This document shows, piece by piece, positions 47,801 to 60,452 of a DNA stretch of 64,000 nucleotides (position 1 is the stretch's first letter; every line of letters begins with the position of its first letter). Made by a program: the position numbers and the translations under genes. The stretch spans positions 1 to 64,000 of the forward strand of contig JASANE010021353.1 in the NCBI GenBank assembly GCA_030248225.1. Direction: 5' to 3'. The stretch is from Trileptium ribeirensis (lineage: Eukaryota > Nematoda > Enoplea > Enoplida > Thoracostomopsidae). A model generated the notes under the pieces. The model searched no databases. It saw only the letters and a program-made list of their open reading frames with translations, and had not been told where the DNA came from.

Positions 47801-50800
47801 TGTGGACGAGCACCGAGCAAGGAATAATTTTTTCCTCGCTAAAGTTCGGCAGCTTGGTTGCAACAATGCCATCTGGTATTCTCGCAGATAAATACGGCGC
47901 AAAAAATATGGTAACCGTGGTGCTTTTGTGTGCTGCAGTTACCACTTCGTTAACACAACTTGCTTCGAATCATTCATACATTGCACTTGCTGTTGTTCGA
48001 TTCTTTGGTGGACTATCAGCGGTAAGTCGCTATGTTTTTGTGACGTTAAGTCAATGACTAGTTATGCGTATACTAAATATTTCATGAGTAAACACTGTTG
48101 CATCATTATGACCTTTCATGACTTTTAAATACACTTGTAAATCGCTACTCTAATTGGTACCCCAATACCGTGTTTATCTATGTGCCTAGATATGCTACTT
48201 ATATTCGATGCGAATTAGAAATATATTCTTGTAACACACTGTTTATGGTTGGCGCCGAATTTTGTGGCATCGGATTTTATCGGATTGAACGCAACATAAT
48301 ACTCTCGCTCTTAATCATTCATAGATATATATATATATATTATGTTTAAAGTTTTGTTTTGTGACTACATAACCATAGAAGTTTTAGTTTATTTATACAG
48401 CCGTAAAGAATTGCATACATCTAGGTTTGCTGACAAGTTATTTTCGCTTGATGTAGCTCCTGACAAGTTTTGTCTTCACGGTGATTCGATGATTGGCGTC
48501 AAAGAACGACTAAAATTATTAGCTAGATTAGACATGCAAACAATTCTTCCGATTTGAAGCCTATTTCTTTACACATGGGTTTCCGTACAAGTTGCGACAT
48601 TTGACCATTATAATGTATCTAAGCACGGTGATTACATTTTGTTATCAACAATATGTATTAATAGGAATCGTATAATTTGTAATTAATCTCACAGAACCGA
48701 TTAAAACGGCAGCCATTAAAGGCACATAATTGCGTAATTATTGATACTTGATAATTGTTTATATTTGTTCGAAGATTTTGATTAGTCTTATATTGTACGT
48801 TAGCATTTTTTGATTTGTAATTTTCATTCAGGGATTTATTGTGCCGTGTTTTACGACAATCACTGCTAACTGGGTTCCACCGAACGAGAGAAGTTCGTTC
48901 ATAGCGTTGTCAACAGTTGGTAGGTACGATTTTTCTTAATTTTCAATTTGATTATTTTAGCTTCATGGTTCAAAAAATGAGAGTCAAAATTCTCTCAGGG
49001 ACAGTCACAATTTTGCTTAAACATATTTTATATCTCAGGACCTGTTTTTGACGAATGCGCCAAAGATTATCGAAGACATGAAAACATGAAATTTTCAGTA
49101 TTTTGGCTATGTGGATTTCTTACTTGTTGAAGGTGAGAGGTGGGATTTTATGATTAATTAACATATAAAACGCATCGGTTTCATTTATTTATACCAGAAG
49201 CTAGTTTAATAAAGTTGGAGAAGACTAAAATTTTTAATTTGCTGTACTAATGTGTAAAAATTCGCGTCACTGAATATCGATTTAGCTTCTATCGCTTCAC
49301 ATTTATTCTTATCGTATTATTCCATATTATTGGTCGTTCGGAGATATCTTGTTGTGCGATACTGACTCTTGATGAGTGCCATATTTTCAAAGAACTGGTA
49401 TGAGTGCGGAGAATAAAATGAATTTGCCTCATTTGAATTCAACGCAAATAAAAATTGTATTACGACACCGTCAGGTCAATATTTATATTCTTTGCAGTTT
49501 TACGATCGGTTGTTTGTACTAAAAGACTATCTGGTTAGCAAATATATTCTAAGCTTGATATGGTGAAGATACTGGTTTGTGTAAAAATATTGTGGTGAAG
49601 TCACTGCTTTTTATGTGAGATTACTAATGAAATAATTGATTGTGAAATTTTGTTGAGGTATACCTACCACATTTTTTGCAAACATTAAATTATCTAAAGA
49701 CATGCTGTAACTATAGACAACGGCCACCCAACATTAGTATAAGCGGAACGCTTAAAACGAAATCCCAAAAATAATACCGGAATCATGGATGGTCGACAAC
49801 CGTGAGACTGAACCTCTAATCTTCAACTTGAGAAATATTATCAGCATTGTACGGTCTGTAATAATGCAATATGGGTGTGATTAATGTTCAAAAAGTGGAA
49901 TTTTTCTTCGTATTGCTCGCAAAATAGGAATTTTAATTTGTAGTATTCGTATCTTGTGCCATGGAATAGCATAAATCGCATAAGTTGAGCCAACTTGGAA
50001 CGGCCATTCCAAAGTGATAGGTTTAAAATTAGGAAAGTTTGGCAACTTTGGGCTAAATTGTAGAAAGCAATTGCATTCTTGGCTTGTCATAACAGATCCC
50101 AAGATTAAATATGCAGCAATAATTCACCTAAAGTCAACTAAATAAATATACATTTTAAAAATTTGAGCCAAATTGGTTTACTAGCCACAAATTTATATAC
50201 TAAAACTGTAAAAATTATGGGTGATTTTTGTCTAACAAATGGATAGTACTTTGCATTTATCGACAACAGGTGCATATTAACAAGTGATTACATTTGTACA
50301 GATATAAACTGAAGCATACTTTAAAGAAAGACTAAACAGTGGTATCTGATTGGTTATTGTTCCAATAAAATTTAACCAATAACACATGTGAAACCAATGT
50401 TCAAAATACTAGGTAAGCAATAAATTATATTTACTGAAGCGCTTAAATCTTTGTTTATCAATTTAGTATTTTTTCAAAATGTATCTTTAAGGTTCATAAT
50501 TGACTAAAGGTTCTTAGGCGAGATTTATGCATGATCTATGTCTTCAACTTAGAAAGACATGTGGAATGGATGCCCGTTTTCGTGTGTATGAACCAGAGGA
50601 ATCCATTCTTATATAAATCAGCATTTATCATAATTCAGTCAGTGGTTCTTAGGCGTCGGCTATTTACGATAAATTCCTAGAAGTAGGAAAGCTACGCTTA
50701 TCTTCGAGTTCTGGAACTATACTATAAACTAGACTTTGTCGAATGAGTATCAACAATTTTCTGCAGCAAATCCCTTTTAATATATACCCTTAATATTATT

Positions 50801-53800
50801 CGCGAACTGATATATTGTGCTAATATATGATATATGATGATATAGAAAGCTGGAAATTTTGAAAAAATTGCATATTTTTTAGGAAATCAATTAGGTATAA
50901 TTTTGGCGTTTCCCATGTTTGCCTGGCTGTGTACGCAACGTAATCTTCTTGGGGGATGGCCTCTCATATTTTACTTGACAAGTACGTTGAAATAAATTAG
51001 TATATGTCACTACAAAAACTTCGTTTAACTTTTAAGGTAAAAGTTTTAAGTTTATACCTTCAGAAAGTAGATTCGATGGTTATTTTCACTTTTCATTAAT
51101 TGACGTCTTCACAGCATCCTGTAAAACAAAATATTTATAGTAAAATGATAATAAACTAAATAATGTTGATAAATAAATAATTTTGGTTTCTTTTTGTTAT
51201 TTAAATTTTTTTCACAGCTGTCAGGCTGTGACATTGCTTTCGGCTTTTATTTACTATGTATGATAAATGATTATCCTTACAGTTATTTGGCAATGGCACG
51301 CCAGGCCTAGGCCTACTATTCAGCTGAATACTAGTAGTTATGTTTTTTCATTAATACTTAACTATTAAGAAAAAAGAATGATTATAATTTTTAGACTCGG
51401 ACGTTGCCATCGAATCACCCTGCAAAAGCGGAGACCGACATACGATGCGGCACTAGAATAAATTCTATTACGCCATTCGGCGCTATGAAATTGGCTGCCA
51501 AACATAACTCCTGAATATTCTGTATTAAGACATTACACTATAGCATTATAATATAGAGAAGTTATAGATGCAGATGGTACCTACACTACACTTACACAAT
51601 ATCGCATAATGACAATGGAAATATGAATGTGTATTATAAAGGCATTAAACATTTGTGGTCGAAAAACCTGTGACTACATTTAATAACGATCAACTATGTA
51701 TTATTGTGTGTGAGAGCTCGCAATGTATTCTCAGCAAGGATTTGGCTGACAAATTCATATATAAACAACGAAGCAGGCACTGAAAAGGCATATTTGCTAA
51801 TTATTTTGGCGTAAAATCAACGCATATCTCATTATTGAACAGACTAATCTTGCATTGAACTTCACACAAAGTTTAGAGTATAAAAGTTAACAAATGGTAA
51901 GACGGCCGCGTTTTAAGCGTATGATCGCGGGTTCCAACGTTACTATACGGCGATGATGTCTTACTGGCGGATAAGGATCGACGCCAGCTTCAGGTAAACA
52001 CGCAATGTTGGAAACATTGGCTGGCGAAAAACGGATTGAGACTCAACATCCAGAAACAGAGTACATGGAAGGTGGCCCTAAAACAGACGGCACCGTCACA
52101 ATCAATGATACCGACCTGACGAAGACACAAAGCTTCAAGTGTCTCGGATCGCATATCACCAATGATGGCGACCTCACTCCTGATGTTCGTGTGAGAATTA
52201 CAGCTGCCTGGGCTAAATGGCTTCAGGTAACCGGTGACCTATACAACCGCCGCATGTCACAGCGCCTGAAGGCGAAAGTCTATAAATCCGTCGTAAGACC
52301 CGTTGCTCTATACGGACCGGAATGCTGGACAACAATGGCAAGAGCTGAGCAAGACCTTCATGCAATGGAAATATGTATGCTGCGATGGTGCTTGGGAATA
52401 ACAAAATGGGATCATGTCAGGAATGACGATGTTCGCAGACGCATGGGGATAACACCCATAGTAAGGAAGATGCAGGAAGCGAGACTGCGGTGGTACGGAC
52501 ACGTCATTCGCCGGTAACAAGGTTCAGTAACAAAGACATCGTTCATGCTAGACCCACCAGGGCGTCGGCCTCGCGGAAGACCAAAGATGGATGGATCGAC
52601 TGAACGAAGACATAGGGATTGTTGGTGCAACCCCAAACGATACCCCCAACCGGATCAAATGGAGAGGCCTTTGCAAACAAGTTTATTCCGTAATCTAGTG
52701 GGACAAACGCTCAAGACAAAGAAGATCTTGGGTTCCAACCTCGGAATGCAGGATTTTTGACCTTATCCAACTTTTTTCAGTTTTCGCCGATTTCACCACA
52801 GCTGGGCCTAAAACGAAAAAATTATTATACCTAGTGACATGGTTCCAGCACTCACTAAGCATTGGCCCATATGTTTATTGGCCGACATAACTAATAGCAC
52901 GAAATAACTTGGCTGCTTGAAAACTATATTTTCCGCTAAGTTTGAATACGATGACAGAATAATGCTATATTCATCTTCACTGATGTCATTCCTTTACGAT
53001 CATAATGGATTTTAAATTTATGGTCAAATATTAACAAATGTTAGTTATATATCTGCAACAATCTTGCTTCGTAAAGCGGCAATGTCCGAGTTGATTAGCA
53101 CCTTGTTGGCAACCTGTTAATAGCAAATTACGCCTATCGAAGTTTTCCTTCTTAATACTTTTGCCACAGTCATTACGATTATTACATTACCTCTTCATTG
53201 GTCAGAGTTTGTATCGCTTGTCGTGCCGTGGGTGCTGCAATTTTATCTCAGCCTACCCCGATTTGTTTTTAGCAAATGGACTCATGCTAGTTTTCAATCC
53301 TGGCACGCTGTAGAATCGCGGTTTAAAATTAGTTACAGATCTATGGTAGCAGAATAGACATAAACTGTGACGTTCGATGACGCTATGAAAGTTCTGAAAA
53401 AGTCTCAGAAAGAGAAAAGCATAAAGTTCAGTCCAAAGTTAAATCATATTGTAATGTATTTATTACAGAAGATTGATGTAGTGCGTTGAATTTCTAGGCA
53501 GCTGTGGCGTATTTCTTTTAAAAAACGCACATACTTGTCCAAAAAATTCCATGACACAGCGTGATTTTCGACAGCCGAGCTTGTTATGAGATATTTTAAT
53601 AGTTCGATATGTTGAAAAAGGTAACGTGTAAACAAGGTTCACAAAAAAGTACGTACTCATCTTTCCTCTCGGAAAAACCCACTGTTTTACATAACGCAGT
53701 CACGTTAGTTATGTATTGAAGTTTTCAGCTCAGAAATCAATTCACGACAACTGCGCTAGAGTTGAGAAGTGGCCGAAATTATTTGGATCCTTTTTGTTTT

Positions 53801-55489
53801 TATACATTGAAGTTGTCCCGTTCAGGTGGGTTGAAAATTTGGCTCGATTCGTTTAAAGTCTTGGCCGTTCTTTGATGGTATCAATTTTTTAAATAATCTA
53901 ACTGCGTCCTTCGTTTAAATTCTGTCTGTTGCTGCCAATTATAACATTTGCTCATAAGTGTAATATTAGCCATATGAGTCATATGCGTTGGCTCAAATTT
54001 TGACGGCATTAGGTTTAGGAACACGTAAGGTGAAATCTTTTTCCTAAAAAACTCCATTTTTATTTGTATTTTATTTAAAAAAAACTAGTATTAAGTCTGC
54101 AGAGCCAAATTTTAGAAGATTTGTAAAGATTCCAAAGGAAAGTTAGTTGGAATTGTAGATCTTAACCGCGGACCTGAGCTACGTCTCGCCCAAATTCACG
54201 CTAAATATCTTCAATTTGCAGGGCGGATTTTGTTGCCTTTCTTCTTTTAGCTTAACCTAAGATGCGACGCTTAAACCTATGTTTACGTTTAGTTTTGGGT
54301 TCTTATTTTGGTTTACCTTATTTAGAGTAAATCCAATTGGTTAATGCCTGCTGTTTTTGCTTAGCTAGTATGGATCGGGTTTAGTTTATGGTAAGCAATG
54401 GGACTGCAGAACCAACGCCTATGTCATTGCCTGCGCAGCTTGCTTCAAAATGATATAAAATTTTCCTTATTATAATTCAACTAATGGATTCTATTCTTTG
54501 ACATTTAGGCAGCTGCCGTTTAGACCACCGTTAGCGTTTGACTATATTACGCAATAATCCAATGCTAAGGGTATCCATAATCCTAGATATCACTTGAGAC
54601 CGATGCGATCCGTAAATCCTGAATTGACTTAACTGCGCGAGCGCTGCAATCAATCAAATGAGCCGAAACAAATTATAGTGTGTCAGAATGTTCCCACAAT
54701 AAGAGAATAAGGCCGAAATTTGTCTCAACAGTTTATGGCCTCGATTTTATGTAGGATTCGCTTCACAAACGCTTCTGACAAATTATTTTGGGAGGGAACG
54801 AATTATTATTATTATTTAAAATTTATAAAGCTTGACACTTGGCATAATATGATCATTATTATTTCAGAAACACAGTTCATATCTTCTCAGTTCTAAACTG
54901 CAACAATGCACACTCAAAATTACCTTATTATTGGATACTTGCTGCTTAAATATGTTTGCTTTTTCTCTTGAAACGATTAATTTAAATATCTGAAGTCATG
55001 TTCCTGATTTATAAAATCCAATATTTGTAAATGTGAGCTCCACATTTTGCTGTTATCTGACTATTCGTAAAGATATTTTTGTTCGAAGGTTAGTAGTATC
55101 AATCAGTGTATTGTTTGCTGTAGCTAGGAGAAATTTAATCCACGTGTACTGTGTGTCGATAATTACTGCACATTAAGTCATCAACTATTGAAATTAAACT
55201 GTGTATTATGCAAAGCTTCGATGCGACCATTTTTAGATAACATTACATTTACCAAAGCACTAATCCTTTAAAAACTAATTTAGCTGCTGCTTGTCCAGTG
55301 AGTGTTTTCTTGTATTGGTTGTCATATATTATACATTTTTGTATTTCAGGCATTTTGACATTGAGCTATGTCGTGGTTTGGATTTTTCTAATCACCAATA
55401 AGCCAACTAAACATCGAAAAATATCAACCGTAGAGCTTCAATACATCAAGATGTCGCTTCAGAATCAAAACATGCCAAGAAACAAAAAG
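44846..55489 (+). CDS. SLC17 family (sialin/VGLUT-type) anion transporter, five exons, partial
   Basis: Five exons join in phase: 44846-45231, 47791-48021, 48832-48919, 50883-50981 and 55350-55489. Exon 1 follows TTTCAG and contains the family signature for membrane segment 1 (MLRINISMAMVCMVN), then a long luminal loop with several N-glycosylation sequons and a 7-residue repeat (ELSNASA, KLGNASA, ELGNTSA). Exon 2 starts GEFVWTSTEQGIIFSS and has the conserved loop GILADKYGAK, as in the Major Facilitator Superfamily. Exon 3 encodes ITANWVPPNERS, matching the W-x-PP-ER motif of SLC17 proteins. Exons 4 and 5 cover segments 5-6, including GGWPLIFYLTS. Family members are about 450-550 residues with 12 segments and move organic anions or phosphate across lysosomal, vesicular or plasma membranes (family knowledge); the substrate here is unknown. 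The N-terminal exon with the start codon and all exons for segments 7-12 are missing. The last donor (AAG then GTCAGC) is only moderately convincing. Confidence 0.85.
45707..45990. mobile_element. Degraded hAT-like copy 3
   Basis: GTTGAACGGCCCGCC, then a GACAGCCAAGAAG block, GCATTTGTTCGAAAATTCG and a terminus-like TAGTATTGGGCAGCGGCCGG at 45931 follow the same order as in copies 1 and 2. The ends are not definable. Confidence 0.4.
46296..46504. mobile_element. MITE with GGGGCGTAGCCAC-type termini
   Basis: GGGAGCGTAGCCAC at the left and GTGGCTACGCCCCTG at the right are inverted, bounding 209 bp. Termini of the form CAGGGGCGTAGCCA are widespread among invertebrate DNA transposons (established knowledge). 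There is no ORF. The target duplication is not clear. Confidence 0.6.
48022..50882 (+). other. Introns 2 and 3 of the SLC17 gene, flanking the third exon
   Basis: Intron 2 (48022-48831) starts GTAAGT and ends TTTTCATTCAG; it contains a short (AT)n run at about 48326-48341. Intron 3 (48920-50882) starts GTAGGT and ends TTTTTTAG. The ORF 48342-48557 and others within are not supported. Confidence 0.7.
50982..55349 (+). other. Intron 4 of the SLC17 gene
   Basis: A 4.4-kb intron from GTACGT to TTTCAG. It contains the RTE-like fragment at 51930-52760. The remainder is AT-rich, with no other supported gene; ATT repeats occur near 54803-54817. Confidence 0.65.
51930..52760 (+). mobile_element. 5'-truncated, broken RTE-like non-LTR retrotransposon
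   Basis: The fragment begins in the reverse transcriptase domain at the YxDD catalytic motif (here YGDD, about 51946). It continues through the thumb and C-terminal region: TQSFKCLGSHITNDGDL, VYKSVVRPVALYGPECW, ICMLRWCLGITKWD and EARLRWYGHVIRR are typical of this clade, then PPGRRPRGRPK. The longest intact piece is 52005-52517. At least one frameshift near 52045, a TAA at about 52515 and another frameshift near 52590 disable it. Its G+C content is higher than the host intron. It is a dead copy on the same strand as the transporter. Confidence 0.75.
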
Positions 55490-56097
55490 GTCAGCAAAGA
55501 TATTTGCAGTTTCCTACTGGGTGCATATCTAGGAATCGTGGACTAGTCCAGCTAAGACACGTTAAATTTAAATTTAGTTCTACCTCAGATGGCAAATAAT
55601 AAATTTTTGCTGCGATGACGGGCTGAAAGTCGATCACTAAAGTGATGATACAATGAAGTATTCGTGTACTTCTGTGGCGGTTTTACTCTGTTTTCTAAAC
55701 TGTTCCTATTATTGTCTATTAATAATTGATTATAGGACAGTTTGATTTTGCTTCTAATACTGATCTTCAACCATTACGCGCAACAATAAAGAAATATAAC
55801 ATTTAGTTGGTATATATTGATTTTAAATGGTTGGTACGAATTATGGCTTCAGCTAGGCCTGTCATAAGTCAAGGTTCCAACAATTTTCTATGTTTGATAT
55901 AGTACCGATTTTCTTTGAAATTGTTTAGTCAAGCTAACAAATATTCTTATATTCCCTACATTATGTATGCTCGCTTAAACTCCTTGTTATCGGATATTGG
56001 TAATAGAACAGAAATCAATTCTTTTAGTTTATTGCGGCATCTAGTGTTGTCTAAATGTTCGATTATTTCCTCGGGTTCGGGTGAATAGTACTTACTT

Positions 56098-56198
56098 GCT
56101 TTGTAAACGGTGTTCGTTGTAAAACTAGTCAAAATCGCGTGCATAAAGCTGCCAATGGGCAATTCCGCAACCCAAAGGTTTCTGCCTAGAGTCATGCT
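56098..56198 (-). CDS. Candidate exon, unrecognised
   Basis: On the minus strand an acceptor-like TCTGCGCTCGCCAG precedes C-ATG and an open stretch (MTLGRNLWVAELPIGSFMHA onward, about 33 codons) ending at a strong donor (AAAGCAA then GTAAGTAC). G+C is higher than nearby. It could be the first coding exon or an internal exon of a membrane protein; the plus strand is also open here, so strand is uncertain. Confidence 0.25.
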
Positions 56199-56381
56199 GG
56201 CGAGCGCAGAAAACTTTTTTGACCCACAATTTCAACAAACAGCAAAACAATATGAAAGGTGTAGGAAGTTTATCATTATGCGTTGCAAAGCGATTCTACT
56301 GTTATTAGATTCAAATTTGTTATTCTTTGCTTGTGAAAATTACATGACGATGATTGTGGTCTATTTTTGCGGCGGACTTTT

Positions 56382-56570
56382 CTAATTCCCGATGATCCAT
56401 TTAAAACTGACATTTTGCCGGTACATTGGACTGGACTTTGGTGCTGTCCAACAACTCTGAATCCACAAACCACGCTGTGAAATAGTTTCGTAAAACGATA
56501 ACTGAATCGCAAACACCATAATCAGCATCAAACAAACAATGATAAGTCCAATCATTTTCGATGTTTTCAC
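56382..56570 (-). CDS. Candidate exon of a small membrane protein, weakly claudin-like
   Basis: A minus-strand frame of 62 codons has an N-terminal hydrophobic helix (MIGLIIVCLMLIMVFAIQL) followed shortly by GLWIQSCW. A first membrane helix followed by GLW and Cys is the pattern of the claudin/PMP22 superfamily's first extracellular loop (family knowledge). Only this fragment is visible, it ends at TAG, and no donor or following exon is established. Treat the family suggestion as tentative. Confidence 0.25.
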   Translation of the reverse strand: MKTSKMIGLIIVCLMLIMVFAIQLSFYETISQRGLWIQSCWTAPKSSPMYRQNVSFKWIIGN

Positions 56571-59465
56571 AGCATGATATCCTCGAATATTGCTTCAAAA
56601 GCTGGACAATATCGTAAAATACCAATGTAGTTGAGTAACTTTTTGAGAAACTCTAAGATTATTAACATTACAACCAGCGCTCCCCTTTCGTTCTTATTCA
56701 AGAATGATCTACTACTTTTTTTTTCTAAAAAATATTCTTTTTCGTCAAACAAAAAGACACACGCAGTGACGGTGCCCTCTACCACAGCCTTTCAGTCAGT
56801 TAACGCCAAAAAGAATTATAAAGTGTTCCACGCAGCGTCCAAAATAGACGAGTGCTACTAAATAGATTTGGACAAGGGCAAATAAAAGAAAACCCACAGG
56901 TTTTTTGCACATCACTGTCAAAGCGGTCAAGTATGTCTTTTAGACGGTGACCAATAATGATACCAACCAATTTTTAAACCGGGCCAAATAAACAAAACCA
57001 CGCAATCAAGTGAATCGTGAACCTTTCCAGACGACGACTAAATGCAGCCACCATGTCTTTTTGGAAACGTAAAGAAAGCAGGTTTCATTAAATCGAACTA
57101 CCTATTCACTTATTTGACAGCGCCCAGTGAAATAACCAGACAATTTACCCGCTAAAGCAAATCGGCGTGGCTTTTAGAATCTTCTTTCTATCTCCCGAAA
57201 GGAAAAACGTTCCAAACTATTATCGGGGTTATTAGTTAACAGTGAAGTCATTAAAACTGACACAAAGAATTTAAATACGAGGCTCTGCAATCAATATCGC
57301 ACGAAAAATGTATTGTGCGATCACTATCGCACAAAAAATGCATTGTGCGATCATTATCTCATGTAAAAGTGTACTGTGCTATCACTATCGCACGAAAAAG
57401 TGTATTGTACGATCAATATCGCACGAAAATTGTATTGTGCGATAACTATTGCACGAAAAAGTATATCGTGCGATCACTTTTGCACGAAAAATGTATTGTT
57501 CGATCACTATTACACGAAAAAGTGTATTGTGCGATCACTATCGCACAAAAAAGTGTATAGTTCGATTTACAATTGCATGAAAAAGTGTATTGTGCTATCA
57601 CTATCGCACAAAAACTGTAGTGTGCGATTACTATCGTACGAAAAATGTATTGCGCGATCACTATTGCACGAAAAGGTGTATTGTGCGACCACTATTGCAC
57701 GAAAAATATATTGTGCGATCACAATCGCTCGAAAAAGTGTATTGTGCGATAACTATCGCACGAAAAAGTGTATTATGCGATTACTATCGCACGAAAAAGT
57801 GTATTGTGCGATTACTATCGTATGAAAAAGTATATTGTGCGATCACTATCGCACGAGAAATGTATTGTGTGATCACTATGGCACCGAAAATTGCATTATG
57901 CGATAAGTATCGCACGAACAAGTTTATTGTGTGATAACTATCGCACGAAAAAGTGTATTGTGCAATCACTATCGCATGAAAAAGTGTATTGTGTGATAAC
58001 TATCGCACGAAAAAGTGTAATGAGCGATCACTATCGCACGAAAAAGTGTATTGTGCGATCACTATCGCATTAAAAAGTGTATTGTGCGATCATAATTGCA
58101 CTAAAAAGTGTATTGTGCGGTAACTATCGCACGAAAAAGTATATTGTGCAATCACTATCGCACGAAAAAGTAAAGTGTATTGTGTGATCACTATGGCACG
58201 CAAAAGTGCATTGTGCGATAACTGTCGGACGAAAAAGTGTATTGTGCGATAACTATCGCACGAAAAAGTGTATTGTGCGATAACTATCGCACGAACAATT
58301 TTATTGTGTGATAACTATCGCACGAAAAAGTGTATTGTGCGATCACTATCGCGTGAAAAATGTATTGTGCGACCACTACCACACGAAAAAGTGTATTGTG
58401 CGTAACCATCGCACGAAAAAGTGTATTGTGCGATCACTATCGCACGAAAAATGTATTGTGATCACTATCGCACGGAAAAGTGTATTGTGCGACCACAATG
58501 GCACGAAAATGTGTATTGTGCGGTAACTATCGCACGAAAAAGTATATTGTGCAATTACTATCGCACGGAAAATGTATTGCGCGATCACTATTGTACGAAA
58601 AGGTGTATTGTGCGATCACTATTGCACGAAAAATGTATTGTATGATCACTATGGCACCCAAAAGTGCATTGTGCGATAACTATCGGACGAAAAAGTGTAT
58701 TGTGCAATAACTATCGCACGAAAAAGTGTATTTTGCGACCACTATTGCACGAAAAGGTGTATCGTGCGATAATTATCGCACGAACAAGTTTATTGTGTGA
58801 TAACTATCGCACGAAAAAGTGTATTGTGCGATCACTATCGCATGAAAAAGTGTATTGTGCGATAACTATCGCACGAAAAAGTGTAATGAGCGATCACTAT
58901 CGCACGAAAAAGTGTATTGTGCGATCACTATCGCGTGAAAATGTATTGTGCGACCACTATTGCACGAAAAACATATTGTGCGATCACTATCGCACGAAAA
59001 ACATATTGTGCGATCACTATCGCACGAAAAATGTTTTGTGTGATCACTATCGCACGAAAAAGTGTACTGTGCGATCACAATCGCACTAAAAAGTGTATTG
59101 TGCGGTAACTGTCGCACGAAAAAGTATATTGTGCAATTACTATCACACGAAAAAGTAAAATGTATTGTGTGATCACTATGGCACGCAAAAGTGTATTGTG
59201 CGATAACTATGGCACCAAAAAGTGTATTGTGTGACCACTATTGCACGAAAAATTGTATCGTGCGATAACTATCGCACGAACAATTTTATTGTGTGATAAC
59301 TATCGCACGAAAAAGTGTATTGTGCGATAACGATCGCACGAAAAAGTGTAATGTGTGATCACTATCGCACGAAAAAGTGTATTATGCGATCACTTTCGCA
59401 CGAAAAATGTATTGTGTGATCACTATCGCACGAAAAAGTGTATTGTGCGATCACAATCGCACGAA

Positions 59466-60452
59466 AAAGTGTATTGTGCGATCACTATTGCACGAAAAGT
59501 ATATTGTGCAATTACTATCGCTCGAAAAAGTATATTCTGCGATTACTATCGTATGAAAATGTATTGTGCGATCACTATTACACGAAAAAGTGTATTGTGC
59601 GATCACTATTGCACGAAAAGTATATTGTTCAATTACTATCGCTCGAAAAAGTATATTGTGCGATTACTATCGTATGAAAATGTATATTGTGCGATCGCTA
59701 TTACACGAAAAAGTGTATTGTGCGATCACTATCGCACAATACAAGTTTATTGTGTGATAACTATCGCACGAAAAAGTGTATTGTGCGATCACTATCGCAT
59801 GAAAAAGTGTATTGTGCGATAACTATCGCACGAAAAAGTGTAATGAGCGATCACTATCGCACGAAAAAGTATATTGTGCAATTACTATCGCGAAAAAGTG
59901 CATTGTGTGATTACTATCGTATGAAAAAGTATATTGCGCGATCACTGTCGCACTAAAAATGTATTGCGCGATCACTATTGCACGAAAAGGTGTATTGTGC
60001 GATCACTATTGCACGAAAAATGTATTGTGCGATCACTATTACACGAAAAAGTGTATTGTGCGATCACTATTGCACGAAAAGTATATTGTGCAATTACTAT
60101 CGCTCGAAAAAGTATATTCTGCGATTACTATCGTATGAAAATGTATTGTGCGATCACTATTACACGAAAAAGTGTATTGTGCGATCACTATTGCACGAAA
60201 AGTATATTGTTCAATTACTATCGCTCGAAAAAGTATATTGTGCGATTACTATCGTATGAAAATGTATATTGTGCGATCGCTATTACACGAAAAAGTGTAT
60301 TGTGCGATCACTATCGCACAATACAAGTTTATTGTGTGATAACTATCGCACGAAAAAGTGTATTGTGCGATCACTATCGCATGAAAAAGTGTATTGTGCG
60401 ATAACTATCGCACGAAAAAGTGTAATGAGCGATCACTATCGCACGAAAAAGT
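59466..60452. repeat. Segmental duplication inside the hairpin satellite, 582-bp offset
   Basis: About 405 bases at 59466-59870 recur almost exactly at 60048-60452, including rare variants such as ATTCTGCGATTAC and CGCACAATACAAGTTTATTG. The array therefore also grows in blocks of many units. A second block, about 62016-62240, recurs about 368 bases downstream. Confidence 0.85.

Larger units (their letters stand above)
55490..57284. other. Interval between the last transporter exon and the satellite
   Basis: No further SLC17 exon could be found on the plus strand. Two minus-strand candidate exons are listed separately. Confidence 0.4.
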
